A stretch of DNA of 64,000 nucleotides from Hyalella azteca (GCF_000764305.2 NW_025939164.1:1-64000), one strand, 5' to 3'. Positions 34,778 through 46,451 are shown, counted from the stretch's first letter. Numbers and translations are program-made. The notes: generated from the letters alone by a model not told the origin.

Positions 34778-37083
34778 ATGCTGTTCGAACTGTTAATACT
34801 TCATTTGTTGCTTACATTACGAGAGTCTCCGGTATCCGCTGGTAGCCATGAAATTTGGTTATCATCAAAACTGGATGAAATTGTGATGGAAAATAGTGGC
34901 GGAAAGTCAGAGAAGGTTCACTTAGCATCAGTGATCCAGTGTTTTGCGGCAGCCATGAGCCGGGACTGGAGCATTGGGGTTTGCTGGTCGAAGGAAAATG
35001 TTGGCAGTGAATGTCGAATTTGGGATGTCGTAGCTGTTTACAAAGCTCGCGGCCTGAAAAGCGGAGTCTTGGGCCACACTCCTTGTAAGATCCGGCAAAC
35101 ATATAATGGTGAGAAAGCGTGTATAATCAAACAGAATTATAGATATCAAACTATGTTCATATGAATAAGCCCAGCTTGGATGCATAAAATAAAATATTTT
35201 ATGTTATTGTTAAATAAAAACCTGGAAGACTAGATAAGAAAAGCTTAAGCGCCTGAAAATAGTTATAATTGCGCCAGCGCCAGGTTGGTTCACCAAGCAA
35301 ACTAAAACTTTGGGGAATCAGAAATTGTAGAAATAAAAATTAAAGAATGTAAAAGTCATAGAATTTAATGCAGTATGAAGTGTTTTAATGGATACTAAAA
35401 CAATTTAATTTGCAGGCTGTGTGAAGCAAGATGGAAGTTTGGCTGCTGTGAACGAACTTTATACCATTGGCGGAGAGATGACCTACCGGTGCACAGCCGA
35501 TGGTCCTATTTTTACTGGTAAGTTCATTGCGTTAGTAGCAACAAATTATAAGGTTTGCAAATGCAAAACAGTTGAAAGGCCTAACAATTATATTTCGCTT
35601 GAAGTGCAATGCAATTATTCAATAAGAATTTCATTGGTAATTATTCTGTGAACAAATATTCAGGTTCTGAAGAATACCTTTTTCAGGTTGCTATTCCTCA
35701 ACTGGTACGTTAATTGATGACGGAAAGATCTACGTAATCGACTGTGAAAAGGCCCAAAAATGTACGGAAAATGGATTCATCGATGCAGGTAATTGATAAA
35801 AGGAAAGATTTTCCTAAAGTCTATAAGGCAGATATTTATGTATTTGTAAATGCAAATTACAGTTATCCTACAATTTTCACTGTTGCGAGAATTGCTAGCG
35901 CCCTCAAACTATTCTCATCTGCGCAGCGTACTCAGAATAATATAAAAAAACATTACGGTAAACTCAACAATCGCTATCTCTTTCCAGAGAAGTGAAATAT
36001 TTGAAATATTCAAAGTTTAAATCAATAACCGCAGGGCGACACTTTTACATTGCATTTAAATGTTCGCAAGTTGTACATTAACTAGAAAGTATTGAAAATT
36101 CTCAACTTTGCTTTTTTAACAACTATTAATGTTGATCGCTACATTAATGTTGATAAATCGTATGTACTTCGAAAAGAGTCGGGATTTTATGAACTTTTTT
36201 CTCTGTAGAGTGATCGGAGCTCATTGAGAAAGCCAAATGTGTACGGTGTGCTGAAGAGATTGATATCTCTTACCTGAGTAAAATCAAAGAGAAGTCATTA
36301 AATATCCCTGCGAAATCCCATTGTTGAACGTCATTTTTTCTTCATCTTATGATATCTGACACATTTCTTGCTCATAGTGCCAGAGGTAAAAACGACTTGC
36401 GAAGCGCCCTTTACGATGACCGCCTCATCCGACTGCCTCTACGTCGTTCCCAACACCATGAACTGGTGCAGCGCTCGTGCAACGTGTCAGGCAATGGGGG
36501 GTGACTTGTACTCGGCAGACACCGCGGACAACTTCACAGCTGTTAGGAAATACCTGCAAACTGCAACTGGTGCGTAACTAATGCATGAAGGTTGACTTGC
36601 AATTAGTAGAAAATAGAGAAAGGGGGAAAAAAGAAAATTAAAATTTTTCGAAAAACATTCCTTACTGGCAGAATCATAGCATTCACCTATATGACCTATG
36701 GTTTGCTAAAATCTAAGGTAACTATTTGAATTTTTAGGAAAATTGTTTAAGTAAATATTTTCACAACAATTCAATAAGGTTGAGTCAGAGTGTTCATTCA
36801 ATTCATTAAGGTTGAGTCATGCACCATGCTAAAAATAAATAATTATTTCTTCGCAGATAAGCGTTTTCTGTGGGTGGCAGTGAAGAAAGTCAACTTGGCA
36901 TGGCAATGGTTGAAAAATGGACGCAGTCCCGGGATTTCCACTGGGACCGGAGACTGGATGTGGTGGCAACCCTACTCGTGGGATGAATGCGCTGCAATGA
37001 ATAAAGATGGCGATTACAAGCTCGCTGGTTTCAACTGCGATGCGTCCACATTAAATGCGGTCTGCGAAGTGAGGGTACAATAG
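34778..37083 (+). CDS. Secreted PAN-like/Cys-module/C-type lectin protein, 5 exons
   Basis: Exons 34778-35108, 35416-35517, 35687-35788, 36378-36569 and 36857-37083 join with all introns in phase 1, giving 317 residues. Residues 1-21 (MLFELLILHLLLTLRESPVSA) are a signal peptide. Residues 45-105 (IQCFAAAMSRDWSIGVCWS, ECRIWD) resemble a PAN/apple module. Residues 111-178 are two single-exon modules of 34 residues starting GC(V/Y), with a DG and one further Cys or more. They recall the MIG-18-like fibronectin I fold, tentatively. Residues 184-317 are a C-type lectin domain: CxAPF, DCLYVVPNTMNWCSARATC, LWVAVKK replacing WIGL, WWQPYSWDEC, FNCD, AVCEV. There is no EPN/QPD or WND motif, so calcium-dependent sugar binding is doubtful. 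It is likely an extracellular recognition or immune protein. The minisatellite behind the stop derives from its last exon. Confidence 0.9.
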
Positions 37084-37797
37084 TGAACCCATGATCACAC
37101 ATTCAATGCGGTGTGTGAAATGAGGGTGTGAACACACGACTACATATTCAGCGCAGGGAGAAGTGAATGTGTGAACACAAGACTACATATTCAGCGCAGG
37201 GTGAAGTGAAGGTGTGAACACACGACTACATATTCAGCACAGGGTGAAGTGAAGGTGTGAACACACGACTACACATTCAGCACAGGGTGAAGTGAAGGTG
37301 TGAACACACGACTACATATTCAGCGCAGGGTGAAGTGAAGGTGTGAACACACGACTACATATTCAGCGCAGGGTGAAGTGAAGGTGTGAACACACGACTA
37401 CATATTCAGCGCAGGGTGAAGTGAAGGTGTGAACACACGACTACATATTCAGCGCAGGGTGAAGTGAAGGTGTGAACACACGACTACATATTCAGCGCAG
37501 GGTGAAGTGAAGGTGTGAACACACGACTACATATTCAGCGCAGGGTGAAGTGAAGGTGTGAACACAAGACTACATATTCAGCGCAGGGTGAACTGAAGGT
37601 GTGAACACAAGGCTACACATTCAGCGCAGGGTGAAGTGAAGGTGTGAACACAAGACTACATATTCAGCGCAGGGTGAACTGAAGGTGTGAACACAAGACT
37701 ACATATTCAGGGCAGGGTGAACTGAAGGTGTGAACACACGACTACACATTCAGCGCCGGGTGAAGTGAAGGTGTGAATACACGACTACCTATTCAGC
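37084..37797. repeat. 43-bp minisatellite derived from the lectin gene stop region, about 16 copies
   Basis: The unit is CTACATATTCAGCGCAGGG, then TGAAGTGAAGGTGTGAACAC, then ACGA. The two units nearest the gene grade into the coding end: TTAAATGCGGTCTGCGAAGT then GAGGGTACAATAGTGAACCC, and TTCAATGCGGTGTGTGAAAT then GAGGGTGTGAACACAC. The array therefore started by duplication across the last codons and the stop. It lies between the stop and the first AATAAA, and so is probably transcribed as 3' UTR. Confidence 0.9.
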
Positions 37798-37849
37798 GTT
37801 CACTGCAGGGGACTGGTAATCATGTAGGGAATAGCACCCGAACATATTT

Positions 37850-37855
37850 AATAAA
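37850..37855 (+). terminator. Polyadenylation signal AATAAA of the lectin gene
   Basis: First AATAAA after the stop at 37081-37083, placed just beyond the 43-bp array. If used, the 3' UTR is about 790 nt and consists mainly of the minisatellite. Confidence 0.45.
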
Positions 37856-38025
37856 TTTACTCCATTTCAGGGGTTTTCAAAGCCAGGCTAACAAGAGTTA
37901 TGCATATAGGAACAGATTAAAATTAACTAGAACGGATGGATGAAATTGGTTGATTAATGACAACAAATTGAGGATTATTGTAAGCTCACGAGACCTGCTC
38001 GATGATGGTGGCCACGGGATGATGG

Positions 38026-38122
38026 TGGAACGTGGTGATGACGAGGTGTCAGGAGCACGTGGTGATGACGAGGTGTCAGGAGCACGTGGTGATGACGAGG
38101 TGTCAGGAGCACGTAGTGATGA
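38026..38122. repeat. 27-bp tandem array, about 3.5 copies
   Basis: Unit GGAGCACGTGGTGATGACGA followed by GGTGTCA. The period is divisible by three, giving a repeated GARGDDEVS frame without other gene support. Confidence 0.9.
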
Positions 38123-38134
38123 GATGTACGTGGA

Positions 38135-38535
38135 GTCCCAGGAGGCACGTGGAGTTGCACGTGTTGTTGTGTAAGGCACGTGGAGTTGCACGTGTTGTTG
38201 TGTAAGGCACGTGGAGTTGCACGTGTTGTAGTGTAAGGCACGTGGAGGTGCACGTGTTGTTGTGTAAGGCACGTGGAGGTGCACGTGTTGTGTAAGGCAC
38301 GTGGAGTTACACGTGTTGTTGAGTGACTCACGTGGAGTTGCACGTGTTGTTGTGTAAAGCACGTGGAGTTGCACGTGTTGTTGAGTGAGTCACGTGGAGG
38401 TGCACGTGTTGTTGAGTGAGTCACGTGGAGTTGCACGTGTTGTTGTGTAAGGCACGTGGAGTTGCACGTGTTGTTGAGTGAGTCACGTGGAGGTGCACGT
38501 GTTGTGTAAGGCACGTGGAGTTGCACGTATTGTAG
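38135..38535. repeat. 31-bp CACGTG-rich minisatellite, about 13 copies
   Basis: Unit GGCACGTGGAGTTGCACGTG followed by TTGTTGTGTAA, with variants that swap TGTAAGG for GAGTGAGT. Each unit holds two CACGTG E-box palindromes, so about 25 lie within 400 bp. No gene spans the array. It contains only chance frames. Confidence 0.95.
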
Positions 38536-38579
38536 TGATATTATAAGGCAGCAATGTGTGCGTTGCTGGTGCTGACGTG

Positions 38580-38822
38580 CAGATGCATGATCCTGCTGGA
38601 GAAGCTGCTGGAAAAGGAGTGGGCTGTTAGGGTCTGCAGAAGTGAGGTGTGAGAGATCTACTGGAAATAAGTGTTGCCGAGGGAAGCAGCGATTCGCTAG
38701 CAGGAATTCACTCTAAACTCTTTTCTTAAATATAAAAGTTGTTATGTAGCGAGATCCGCTACAATCAATGGACCCCAACGGCGCCCAATTCAATCAACTT
38801 TTTGCACGGATGGCAAGTAGTG
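38580..38822 (+). mobile_element. Possible LTR end plus gag start of an LTR element
   Basis: The ATG at 38769 begins MDPNGAQFNQLFARMASS and then stops. The same peptide start occurs at 28640. The upstream stretch ends TGTAGCGAGATCCGCTACA, consistent with an LTR or leader. Element boundaries cannot be set. Confidence 0.35.
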
Positions 38823-38829
38823 TAGTGTA

Positions 38830-39985
38830 TTGTAATGTAGTGCATGAATCAGTAGGGTAATGATTTTTGCAACTTGAAAAATTAGTGGCACCTCAAGTTA
38901 TACCTATAGGCCTAAAAACATGTAATACTGGTGTTTACATAGTTGGTTCAATTAAAGTTAGTAATAAATTATGCATGTCATGGCTAACTCATTCGCAATA
39001 GATGAAATGAAGAAGAAGAAAATTAACCAACTCATAATGATTATTTATATACAGTGCAAAACGGAAATACATGAATCTTTCTTGTGGTGCTTGCAACTCG
39101 TATATTCTAATGCACACTTCGCAGTACGAAATGGCGAAAGTTTTTTGGCTTCAAAAATCACTCGAGACCGAATGTAAAGTGAATCTGCTACCTTTTACAC
39201 TGGTAAAAACCCAGATGTGCAGGTGCAAAGTCGATAAATTATAATGATGTATGATATCATTCATTACTCGATGCCCGTAAAGTCCTAAAATCGCATTATA
39301 ATAAGTTATTCTACTAGTGTTTCGAATAACACGGGCAATAGTATTCTACCAACAAGCAATATTGCAGGCAAAATAGCTATTTCCAATTATACACAATTTG
39401 ATAAATTTAAATAGATCCAACATAAATTAGTACAGTAAAGAACCTGACTTCAACCATCCCTTTTGCAAATTTTCTTCTAAAACGCTTCTTAAAATTAGGC
39501 TGCTATTTAGTCCATAAAGTATATCTACTAATCTATATTGTAGTCATGCACGAATGAGATATTGTACGTTGAAATGAAAAAAGCTTTGACTGATACCTGA
39601 GAAGAAAGCACTTTCCAGAGACCGCTTATTTCACAACTCTCACGTCTTCGTGCATTGTTTGAAATGCAGAAAAATATTGTAGTTCAGTAGAAGCATCGCA
39701 TCGAATGCACTCAAAATAATTCAGGCTCCAGCTTGTGACGCATGACTAGGCAAGAGGCATTATAATGTTTAATTATATAATGGTAATTCATGCTTCTTTG
39801 TTCCTTTCCCGAAACGTGCACTTAACAGTTAAGCCTTAACTGGAAATCGACGCTGATTACGTTATAATTATTTAATAAGAATGTAGAGAATTCTTTTCTT
39901 CTATGTAAGGGGGGTAAATAATGTTTTTTGTGCCTTTTCTAAGAACACTGACTTTCTTTATAACTTGAAGTGAAAAATTGCATAA
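38830..39985. other. No recognisable feature
   Basis: About 1.15 kb of AT-rich DNA without supported features. Confidence 0.4.
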
Positions 39986-39989
39986 ATTG

Positions 39990-41790
39990 TTCTTCATGCT
40001 ACACATGAAACTGCACCGAGTGGGAACGGGGTCCAGAGCTGGCAGCAGTATTCAAGGAGAGGCATCACAAGGGCTCTGAAAAGCGTAATTATCGATTCCG
40101 CTTCTCTTGTTCTGAACGTCCGCCAGATCCACCCCGCCGATTATTGCGATTATTGCCGCCTGCCTCCTGCGATTCTTGCCGCTATGTGATCATCATATTC
40201 ACTCTGAGTATTCATCAACACTCCTAGGTCGTGAACTGTTCGCTTCTCTCCGATTTCCGAGCCGTCAGGTGCCGGGTAGCAGTGCTAAATACCAGCTCTC
40301 CTGCCACCTCTGTATCTCACATTCGCCCGTTGTATCGGCCCGTTGAACTGTATTTTGTTCACTTGGACCCACTCATATATTGCAGAGAGGTCATCTTGCA
40401 ACCTCTCGCAATTTGTCTTGTCCGCAATAGTTATTAGTACGTATACTGGTGACGTCCGCGAATGACGACGCAGAGGCGTGGTTCACTGCCATACCTGCCG
40501 GCGATGTAGATGAGGAAGACTATAGGGCCAAGTACCATTCCCTGTGGTACTCCATTCTTCATCCCGGCCTCACTGGTCTCCCTGTGGTACTCCACTCTTC
40601 ACTCCAGCCTCGCTGATCTCCCTGTGGTACTCCACTCTTCACCCCAGCCTCGCTGATCTCCCTGTGGTACTCCACCCTTCACCCCAGCCTCGCGGATCTC
40701 CCTGTGGTACTCCACCCGTCACCCCAGCCTCGCGGATCTCGAGCCTCCGACAACGACAGCTCGTAGTCTTTCAGTCAGGATGTTGTGGATCCATTCCAAC
40801 AATTCGCCTGTAGATCCTGCAATAGTCTTAACATTCTGAAGATCACTCCATGGCCAACTTTGTCAAACGCTTTCGCGGTCTAAATACACCACATCCACCT
40901 CGGCCCCCACCTCCAGCATGACCAAAATTTGGTGGAGATGCTCCAATAACTGAGATAAACAGGAGCGAATTTGCCCGGAATCGTGTTGTCTTCTGTTGAA
41001 AAAGTCAGCTTCCTACATGTTTTGCACCTTTCTTCTGGCCACGACCTTCTCAAATACCCTGATTACGTGTGATGTTAATGTAGCCGGCCTGTAATTTTGG
41101 GGTTTGTCTCTCGCACCTCCTATTTAGATTAGGGTTATTAGCCGTAATTTTAGGTTACTAAGTAACGTTTCCTTCTCTCAAAGATGTTTTCCAGAGCAAA
41201 TTCAGAGGAACCTTTAGTGCACCGACACATTTTTTCAGTAACATGTACTGCAAGGGCCCAGGAGCCGAATAACTAGATAATTCTTGGATTCTCCTCTCTA
41301 GATCCGATGTTCCAAACTCAATGTTCAGCAGGCACCACTGTGGGCCTGATTTGGCCTTTGACTAGGCATACGTGTAGAAATATTTGGGATTCTTAATGGC
41401 AGCCACCGCTCGCGTCTCCGCCACCTAGCTGGTGCTCAGCCTCTATGAATCCTGCAGTTGTCGTTCAGTATCCTCAATTTTCTTCTTACGAATAGCTCAT
41501 TTTCTCAAGTGGATTTGTCTGTCCATAGGAATTGTGTTCCGTTTGGGGGTCGTTCTTCCCTGCGCATGACGCGCATACCTGCAGAAATGCTTCGCACACC
41601 TTGTTGTAAATTGCTTCGGCATTCAACTCCAGAAACTCGGATCTCCAATCGACTTCGAGTAAATCTGTCAAATGGCCTCTCAGTCCGTTTTTCAATGGCG
41701 AAAATTCAGGCTCTTCCACATACTGGAAATGCCTCCTGACCACTACCTTCTCGATAACCTTGATTACCTGGAGAGTCAAGGTCACAGGTT
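39990..41790 (-). pseudogene. Decayed jockey/CR1-like LINE ORF2 (RT region)
   Basis: Read on the minus strand from 41785, fragments in changing frames follow the normal order of a LINE polymerase. They are a linker (LLEVDWRSEFLELNAEAIY), DLERRIQELSSYSAPGP, MLLKKCVGALKVPLNLLWKTS (split across a frame), VFEKVVARR, SCLSQLLEHLHQIL, VDVVYLD with the motif A Asp, LLEWIHNILTERL, VPQGMVLGPIVFLIYIA, and a C-terminal LVMPLLEYCCQLW. At least a dozen stops and shifts are present. The GVPQG segment is expanded (40539-40740) and the FADD-type motif C is missing. It cannot be active. The family resemblance is to LINEs common in arthropods. Confidence 0.85.
40539..40740. repeat. 40-bp tandem expansion at the RT GVPQG motif, 5 copies
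   Basis: CCTGTGGTACTCCACTCTTC followed by ACCCCAGCCTCGCTGATCTC repeats with starts at 40541, 40581, 40621, 40661 and 40701. On the minus strand each unit encodes GVPQG. The unit is not divisible by three, so each copy shifts the frame. Confidence 0.95.
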
Positions 41791-41799
41791 TGGCGGATG

Positions 41800-42617
41800 G
41801 ACCGCAAATGGTGGTACAGTAGTGTTAACCCAGGTTTCTCAACACGACGACAGGAATAAATAATTTATTCATATTGTGACAATTGACAAACATAGACACA
41901 CATACACACAAAACTGGGTTGAAATGAGTTCTGCCATCGACGCTAATGATTGATTGCCTGGAGTCAGGTATGGCAAACCAACCTTAAGAGGAGCGTCTGG
42001 GCAAAATTAAATCTCAGCTATTTACTGACGGATCAGTTTGAAACTCGGTACACATGTGTAAAACCAAAAGAAAAAATTTTTTCTTCGTGTTAATTTTTCG
42101 AAAAATGAAAGAAAACGTAAAATTCTTAAAAAACGACCCGTCTCTTATGACGATTTGACACTCTGCTTTCACTGTTTCACGAATGGTGTATGCTTCAACA
42201 TCATTCTAGTTTAACTGTTTACGCTTTTTCTGCGCCCGATTTATCCCAGCCGGCTCTCGGTTGCTCAAAAACAAAACTGGAAAGGAGGGGTGTCCTGCAC
42301 ACTTTCGCAATGAACAATTTATGCATTTTACTGACTCCAGTCGTTTCCGACGAAACACTTCATTGCATCACTTGGGCCTAAGCTGTACAAATTAACAACA
42401 GGCACAACAAAATATAACCGTCAAACAGCAACGATGAACTTCAGTGATATTCAAGACAGAGCCGACACCTCCTGCCTCGCCCGCGCTCTTGAGGGATACG
42501 CTAAGTTCTGCATGCAGAGCCAAGTTAAAATTCTCTAATTCTCTGACTCGTGTGCGGGCAAATTGCCCTCTGGCACCGGGTCTCTCAGGACTGGGGTGAC
42601 AGCAGGCGCAGTGATCT
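41800..42617. other. LINE 5' flank and unassigned DNA
   Basis: About 800 bp. The part next to 41800 may be older LINE sequence, but no domain can be read. No host exon is supported. Confidence 0.35.
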
Positions 42618-42763
42618 GGGGCCATACTTTCAAAACTCGCTAAGTGAACGTAAGTACTTACGCACTATTTTCTTATCTATGATCGGTGGATTTGGCTTGA
42701 AAGGCCGTCAATGATTGGCGGATGAACTTACGATCTCTTATCTTTTTTTGAGAGTGTGGCCCC
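42618..42763 (+). mobile_element. MITE family M1, copy e
   Basis: GGGGCCATACTTTCAAAACT to TTTGAGAGTGTGGCCCC, full length, about 146 bp. Confidence 0.95.
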
Positions 42764-44853
42764 TGCTCTGGCGCGTTTGCGGCCGTGTCCTTGTGAGACA
42801 ACGCTGTGGGTATGATGGTTGCTATGTGATATGCAGCTAGCGAGGATATTTGCTGTTTAACAAAGGCCTACAACCAATCACGAATTGCATAATATAATAT
42901 ATAATTGCGCATAGACAACCTATGAATGCTTTTGCAAAACGCAATTTGGAATAATAAAAAACACTTCCCGAATATCTGGTGTTTTATTTTTCTTATTCTA
43001 GCCTGTTATTTTGTTTACAGGATATCGATAAGCAAGCTTAGAAGGAGTGCAGTTTAACGTTAGTGTCCACTATGTAGAAATCAGCTTGGAGTTTTTGTGT
43101 TTTCCGTCATGTTAAAAAATCTCTGGCGACAGCAATTATTTTACATGAAATATAGTTCCCATAATAATGCAACACTGATATAGTACCGCCTTCAGTTTTT
43201 GGGCTGCCATAAAAATAGTTAGAATGGCATATAACGCAAATTAATTCACAAGCAAACCAGAACTTAATGAAAAACTTCTGTAACCTTTGTAATGCATGGA
43301 TTCGCTCTAGGCATATAACTCGTCATCAGTACGACCGTGCAATATAGAGCAGGTCGTCGCTACAACCTCCCAGAAGAGATCTCTGACGACCACCTTGTAC
43401 GTCTGATTAACCTGCCCCACTCACGCCAGGGTTGCTATTGACGTCTCGTTCAGCTAATGCCACAGTACAGTCCTTTAAAATTTCGGTTCGGTCGAGTTTG
43501 GGGACCAGATTTACAAACCATTTCAAGACCAAATAATAAATTTTCAAAACTTGGTGGAGGTGTTACTAAGTATCTTGCGTACCTTTTTAATATAGGTATC
43601 AGAAAGATGTCACATCTCTAATGAAGTTGTAACTTCTGGGAATGAACGCCATGTCAGAAGCAATCACTTCCCTTCTAATCGTCATTGCTGCCGTACTGCC
43701 ATCTCACTTCGACCATCTATGCAATCTCGCTGTCTCGCTGTGCAATCTCGCATGTACTTGGCAGAGATAAGAATAATCATCGGGTGATATTTAGGATAGG
43801 AAAAAACAATAGGTATTGTCTGGAGCGAGTCTAGACATGTGAAGAATAGCCATTTGCTTTCGGTTTTAATGATGTGATCATCCGGATATGGAAATTCAGT
43901 GCCACTATAATGTAAAAAACGCTTGACGTTCACGCTATTATAACAAACAATAATTCAAAGCTGTTATGTTAAACTCTCTATTGATCTATTCTTGTTACCC
44001 ATGATGCTTATTCGACTTTACTTGTACGTTTCTCGAAATTACTTATTATAAATAGACCGAGGTAACAAAAAGCAAGTGTTTCGCCAATTAGAGTTATTCT
44101 ACCATCAGAATCGATCTCAAACTAATTAGTTACTTACTTGAATTTACCCGCGGTGCACTGAAATAATTATACGTTTTGTTTTGATTTTGAACGTTCGCAC
44201 TGCACACTTACGGCCCATCTCAAAGAGGTTGCAGTGACCATGTAGATACGTTTCCTCAAGTTACCCCCGCAACTCATTTTCTAAGAGTGTTGCTAGACCA
44301 TTATAATTTAGCAGTGTTACCCATCAACTCTAGCTCAATATTATTATTTATGTTATTGCCTTAAGCGTCACAATTAGTTATCAACTGCAATTGGAATACT
44401 GTTGAATATGAATTATTATATATTTATAATATTGGCACCGACCTAGGACATTGCAACATTAAGTAACTACAGTAGTCATAATCATTTACACATTTGTAAT
44501 ACAGTGCGTAACCTGGTCTCCAGGCCTAGTCCCATTATTGAGGAAAACTCTTACCGTTTTTCCATCCACAATACGAAACATAATTACTTACACGCCTTAG
44601 CCCAACCACAGGGCGTTTCCGCATTTGGTACAACCAAACGTTTCGCACGAGTCGCAGACCTTAAGGTACGCATACCATGCTGCTAGCATTCCCACGTCTT
44701 ACAAGGTATACACAACCTCAATTTGCGACACCAACCAAGGATCCTCAAATTATCCGCGACCAGAATTCGAAATGTATGAGGATGTGCATTGTGAGGCACA
44801 CAGTGTAGCACTACTCTGGAGGGCAGTAATGGAATGGGGCTGGTGAAACCTTC
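42764..44853. other. No recognisable feature
   Basis: About 2.1 kb. Open frames (43682-43933 minus, 44504-44686 plus) show no domain or splice support. Confidence 0.4.
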
Positions 44854-45091
44854 TTAACCCTCTACAGCCATATGTCACTCACCGGGAACATAACTTTCAA
44901 CTTAAATTCTGCGTAAACTATTGAGTATAGCAACCTGAGGACGTTTGTACGCTACAGAGAACATTTTAAAGTCGTAAGTGGCGGCAACCATCAGTGCAAG
45001 TCATTTTGCGCTCACTAGAAAGAATCCTTTTTGGGAAGTAGGCTTGTGACAATATTGCTCTGGTTACTAGTGTCAGGCGGTAGAGGGTTAA
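44854..45091. mobile_element. piggyBac-like MITE, copy 1 (TTAA target)
   Basis: TTAA-CCCTCTACAGCC at the left and GGCGGTAGAGGG-TTAA at the right: a TTAA target duplication with about 13-bp inverted ends, the signature of piggyBac-type elements. The element is 238 bp and noncoding. A second copy lies at 48105-48330. Confidence 0.85.
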
Positions 45092-46055
45092 TTATTAGTC
45101 CCAACGTGGAACAAATTGTCGCTCTATAGGTGCGCCCATTACTAAGATATACGTTCAACTATTTATACAAAGTAAACAATCGCGATACTAGTTAATTGTA
45201 CTGGATATATCTTTTAATTCATTGATTTTCATTGAGTTTTTATCCGAGTGAAGGGCAAGTACACTTTCCTGTGACTATTTTCTACTCATACGTAATAAAA
45301 TAATTTAACACACATTCCTACTTGTGTGCACATATAGTTTCACCAGCAAGAAAAATATCTGTTAGAATCACGGATTTTAAATAGTTCACCATATAATTTA
45401 ATTTAAACATAGTAAATGAGAAAGTTCGTGCAAAATTGCTGCTCAAAAGTTTGATCAATGGAAAATTAGTCATACAGAAATCAATATTTACTCTGAAAAC
45501 CCATCGTTGTTGTGGGTTTTTTAACTGCTAGCGATTGAACCTAAACAAACGGAGCCAATATTGAGAATTTTTTTAAGCAGCACAGGCCAATAGCATTGAT
45601 CTTCTCCTAGAAACTTGGCTTCAAAGAATCGTACCAAGTTTTTGAGCTTCTATTTAGTAAAATTTAAATCATTCGTAGACGACATTTGAGAAATTAAGGA
45701 AATTACTTTCAGAAATGAATACGAGATGTTCCATAAATGAAAATACATTAATTTATTTTCTTAATTTAAATGTGATAATGATTTTAACTATTGTTCCTAA
45801 TAAATACGAAGCAGAGGCTCAGAATTCCAATTACATCTTATCATCGGCTATCAGAAAATTTAATTTGCTCCATGTGTCTAAACTGCAACATAGAGTTAAG
45901 AATAAGGTATGACTGGCGATAGAAAAAATATTTCATGATTTTGCAAAATATAATAACTATATGAAATTCGTTTGCCTCAAATCAGACTCGCCAGTAGACA
46001 CAGAGTATTCTTTCTAGTTTATATAAATCACATATCATCTGCTCTCACAATAAGT
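45092..46055. other. No recognisable feature
   Basis: About 960 bp of AT-rich DNA. A 65-codon frame at 45715 lacks support. Confidence 0.4.
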
Positions 46056-46059
46056 TGAT

Positions 46060-46451
46060 TCTAATCATAATGTTTCTTAACCAGCGCAACTTAATCGATA
46101 GTTTTACAATTTACTAATGGTAGTATTTTATCTGTCTCACAATTAGTTGATTCTAATCAGGATGTTATTTAAACCAGCGCAACTTAATCGATCGTTCCAC
46201 AATTCCCTAATGAGTAGTATTTTGTCTGGCCAATCTCTTCTTGCCGCCCTGCACGATGTGATCGACGAGCTGGTTCTTGGCCACCTATCACAGCCTCAGT
46301 AAGGCCACTTCCAAATTCTAATCAGAGTGGTTTTTAAACCAGCGCCACTTAATCGATAGTTTCACAATTCCCTAATGGGTAGTATTTTGTCTGGCCAATC
46401 TCTTCTTGCCGCCCTGCACGATGTGATCGACGAGCTGGTTCTTGGCCACCT
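46060..46451. repeat. Tandem duplication of the end of the last exon, 2-3 units
   Basis: CAGCGCAACTTAATCGATCG ... GTAGTATTTTGTCTGGCC ... GAGCTGGTTCTTGGCCACCT occurs at 46174-46290 and again at 46341-46451. A shorter, more diverged unit sits at 46082-46140. The 46341 unit includes the genuine stop codon and last 26 codons of the minus-strand gene. The 46174 unit is an extra copy downstream of the stop. Confidence 0.9.

Noticed and set aside
37084..37797. Regular repeat spacing that looks like a CRISPR array
   Set aside because: The 43-bp units are contiguous without unique spacers, and the setting is an intron-bearing animal genome. The same applies to 47229-47592 and 38135-38535.
37950..38174. 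GARGDDEVS peptide repeats
   Set aside because: The 27-bp array happens to be divisible by three. There is no promoter, splice context or flanking coding sequence.
37975..38526. 183-codon minus-strand frame rich in His/Thr/Leu
   Set aside because: The frame runs entirely over the 27-bp and 31-bp minisatellites, and has no start context or domain.
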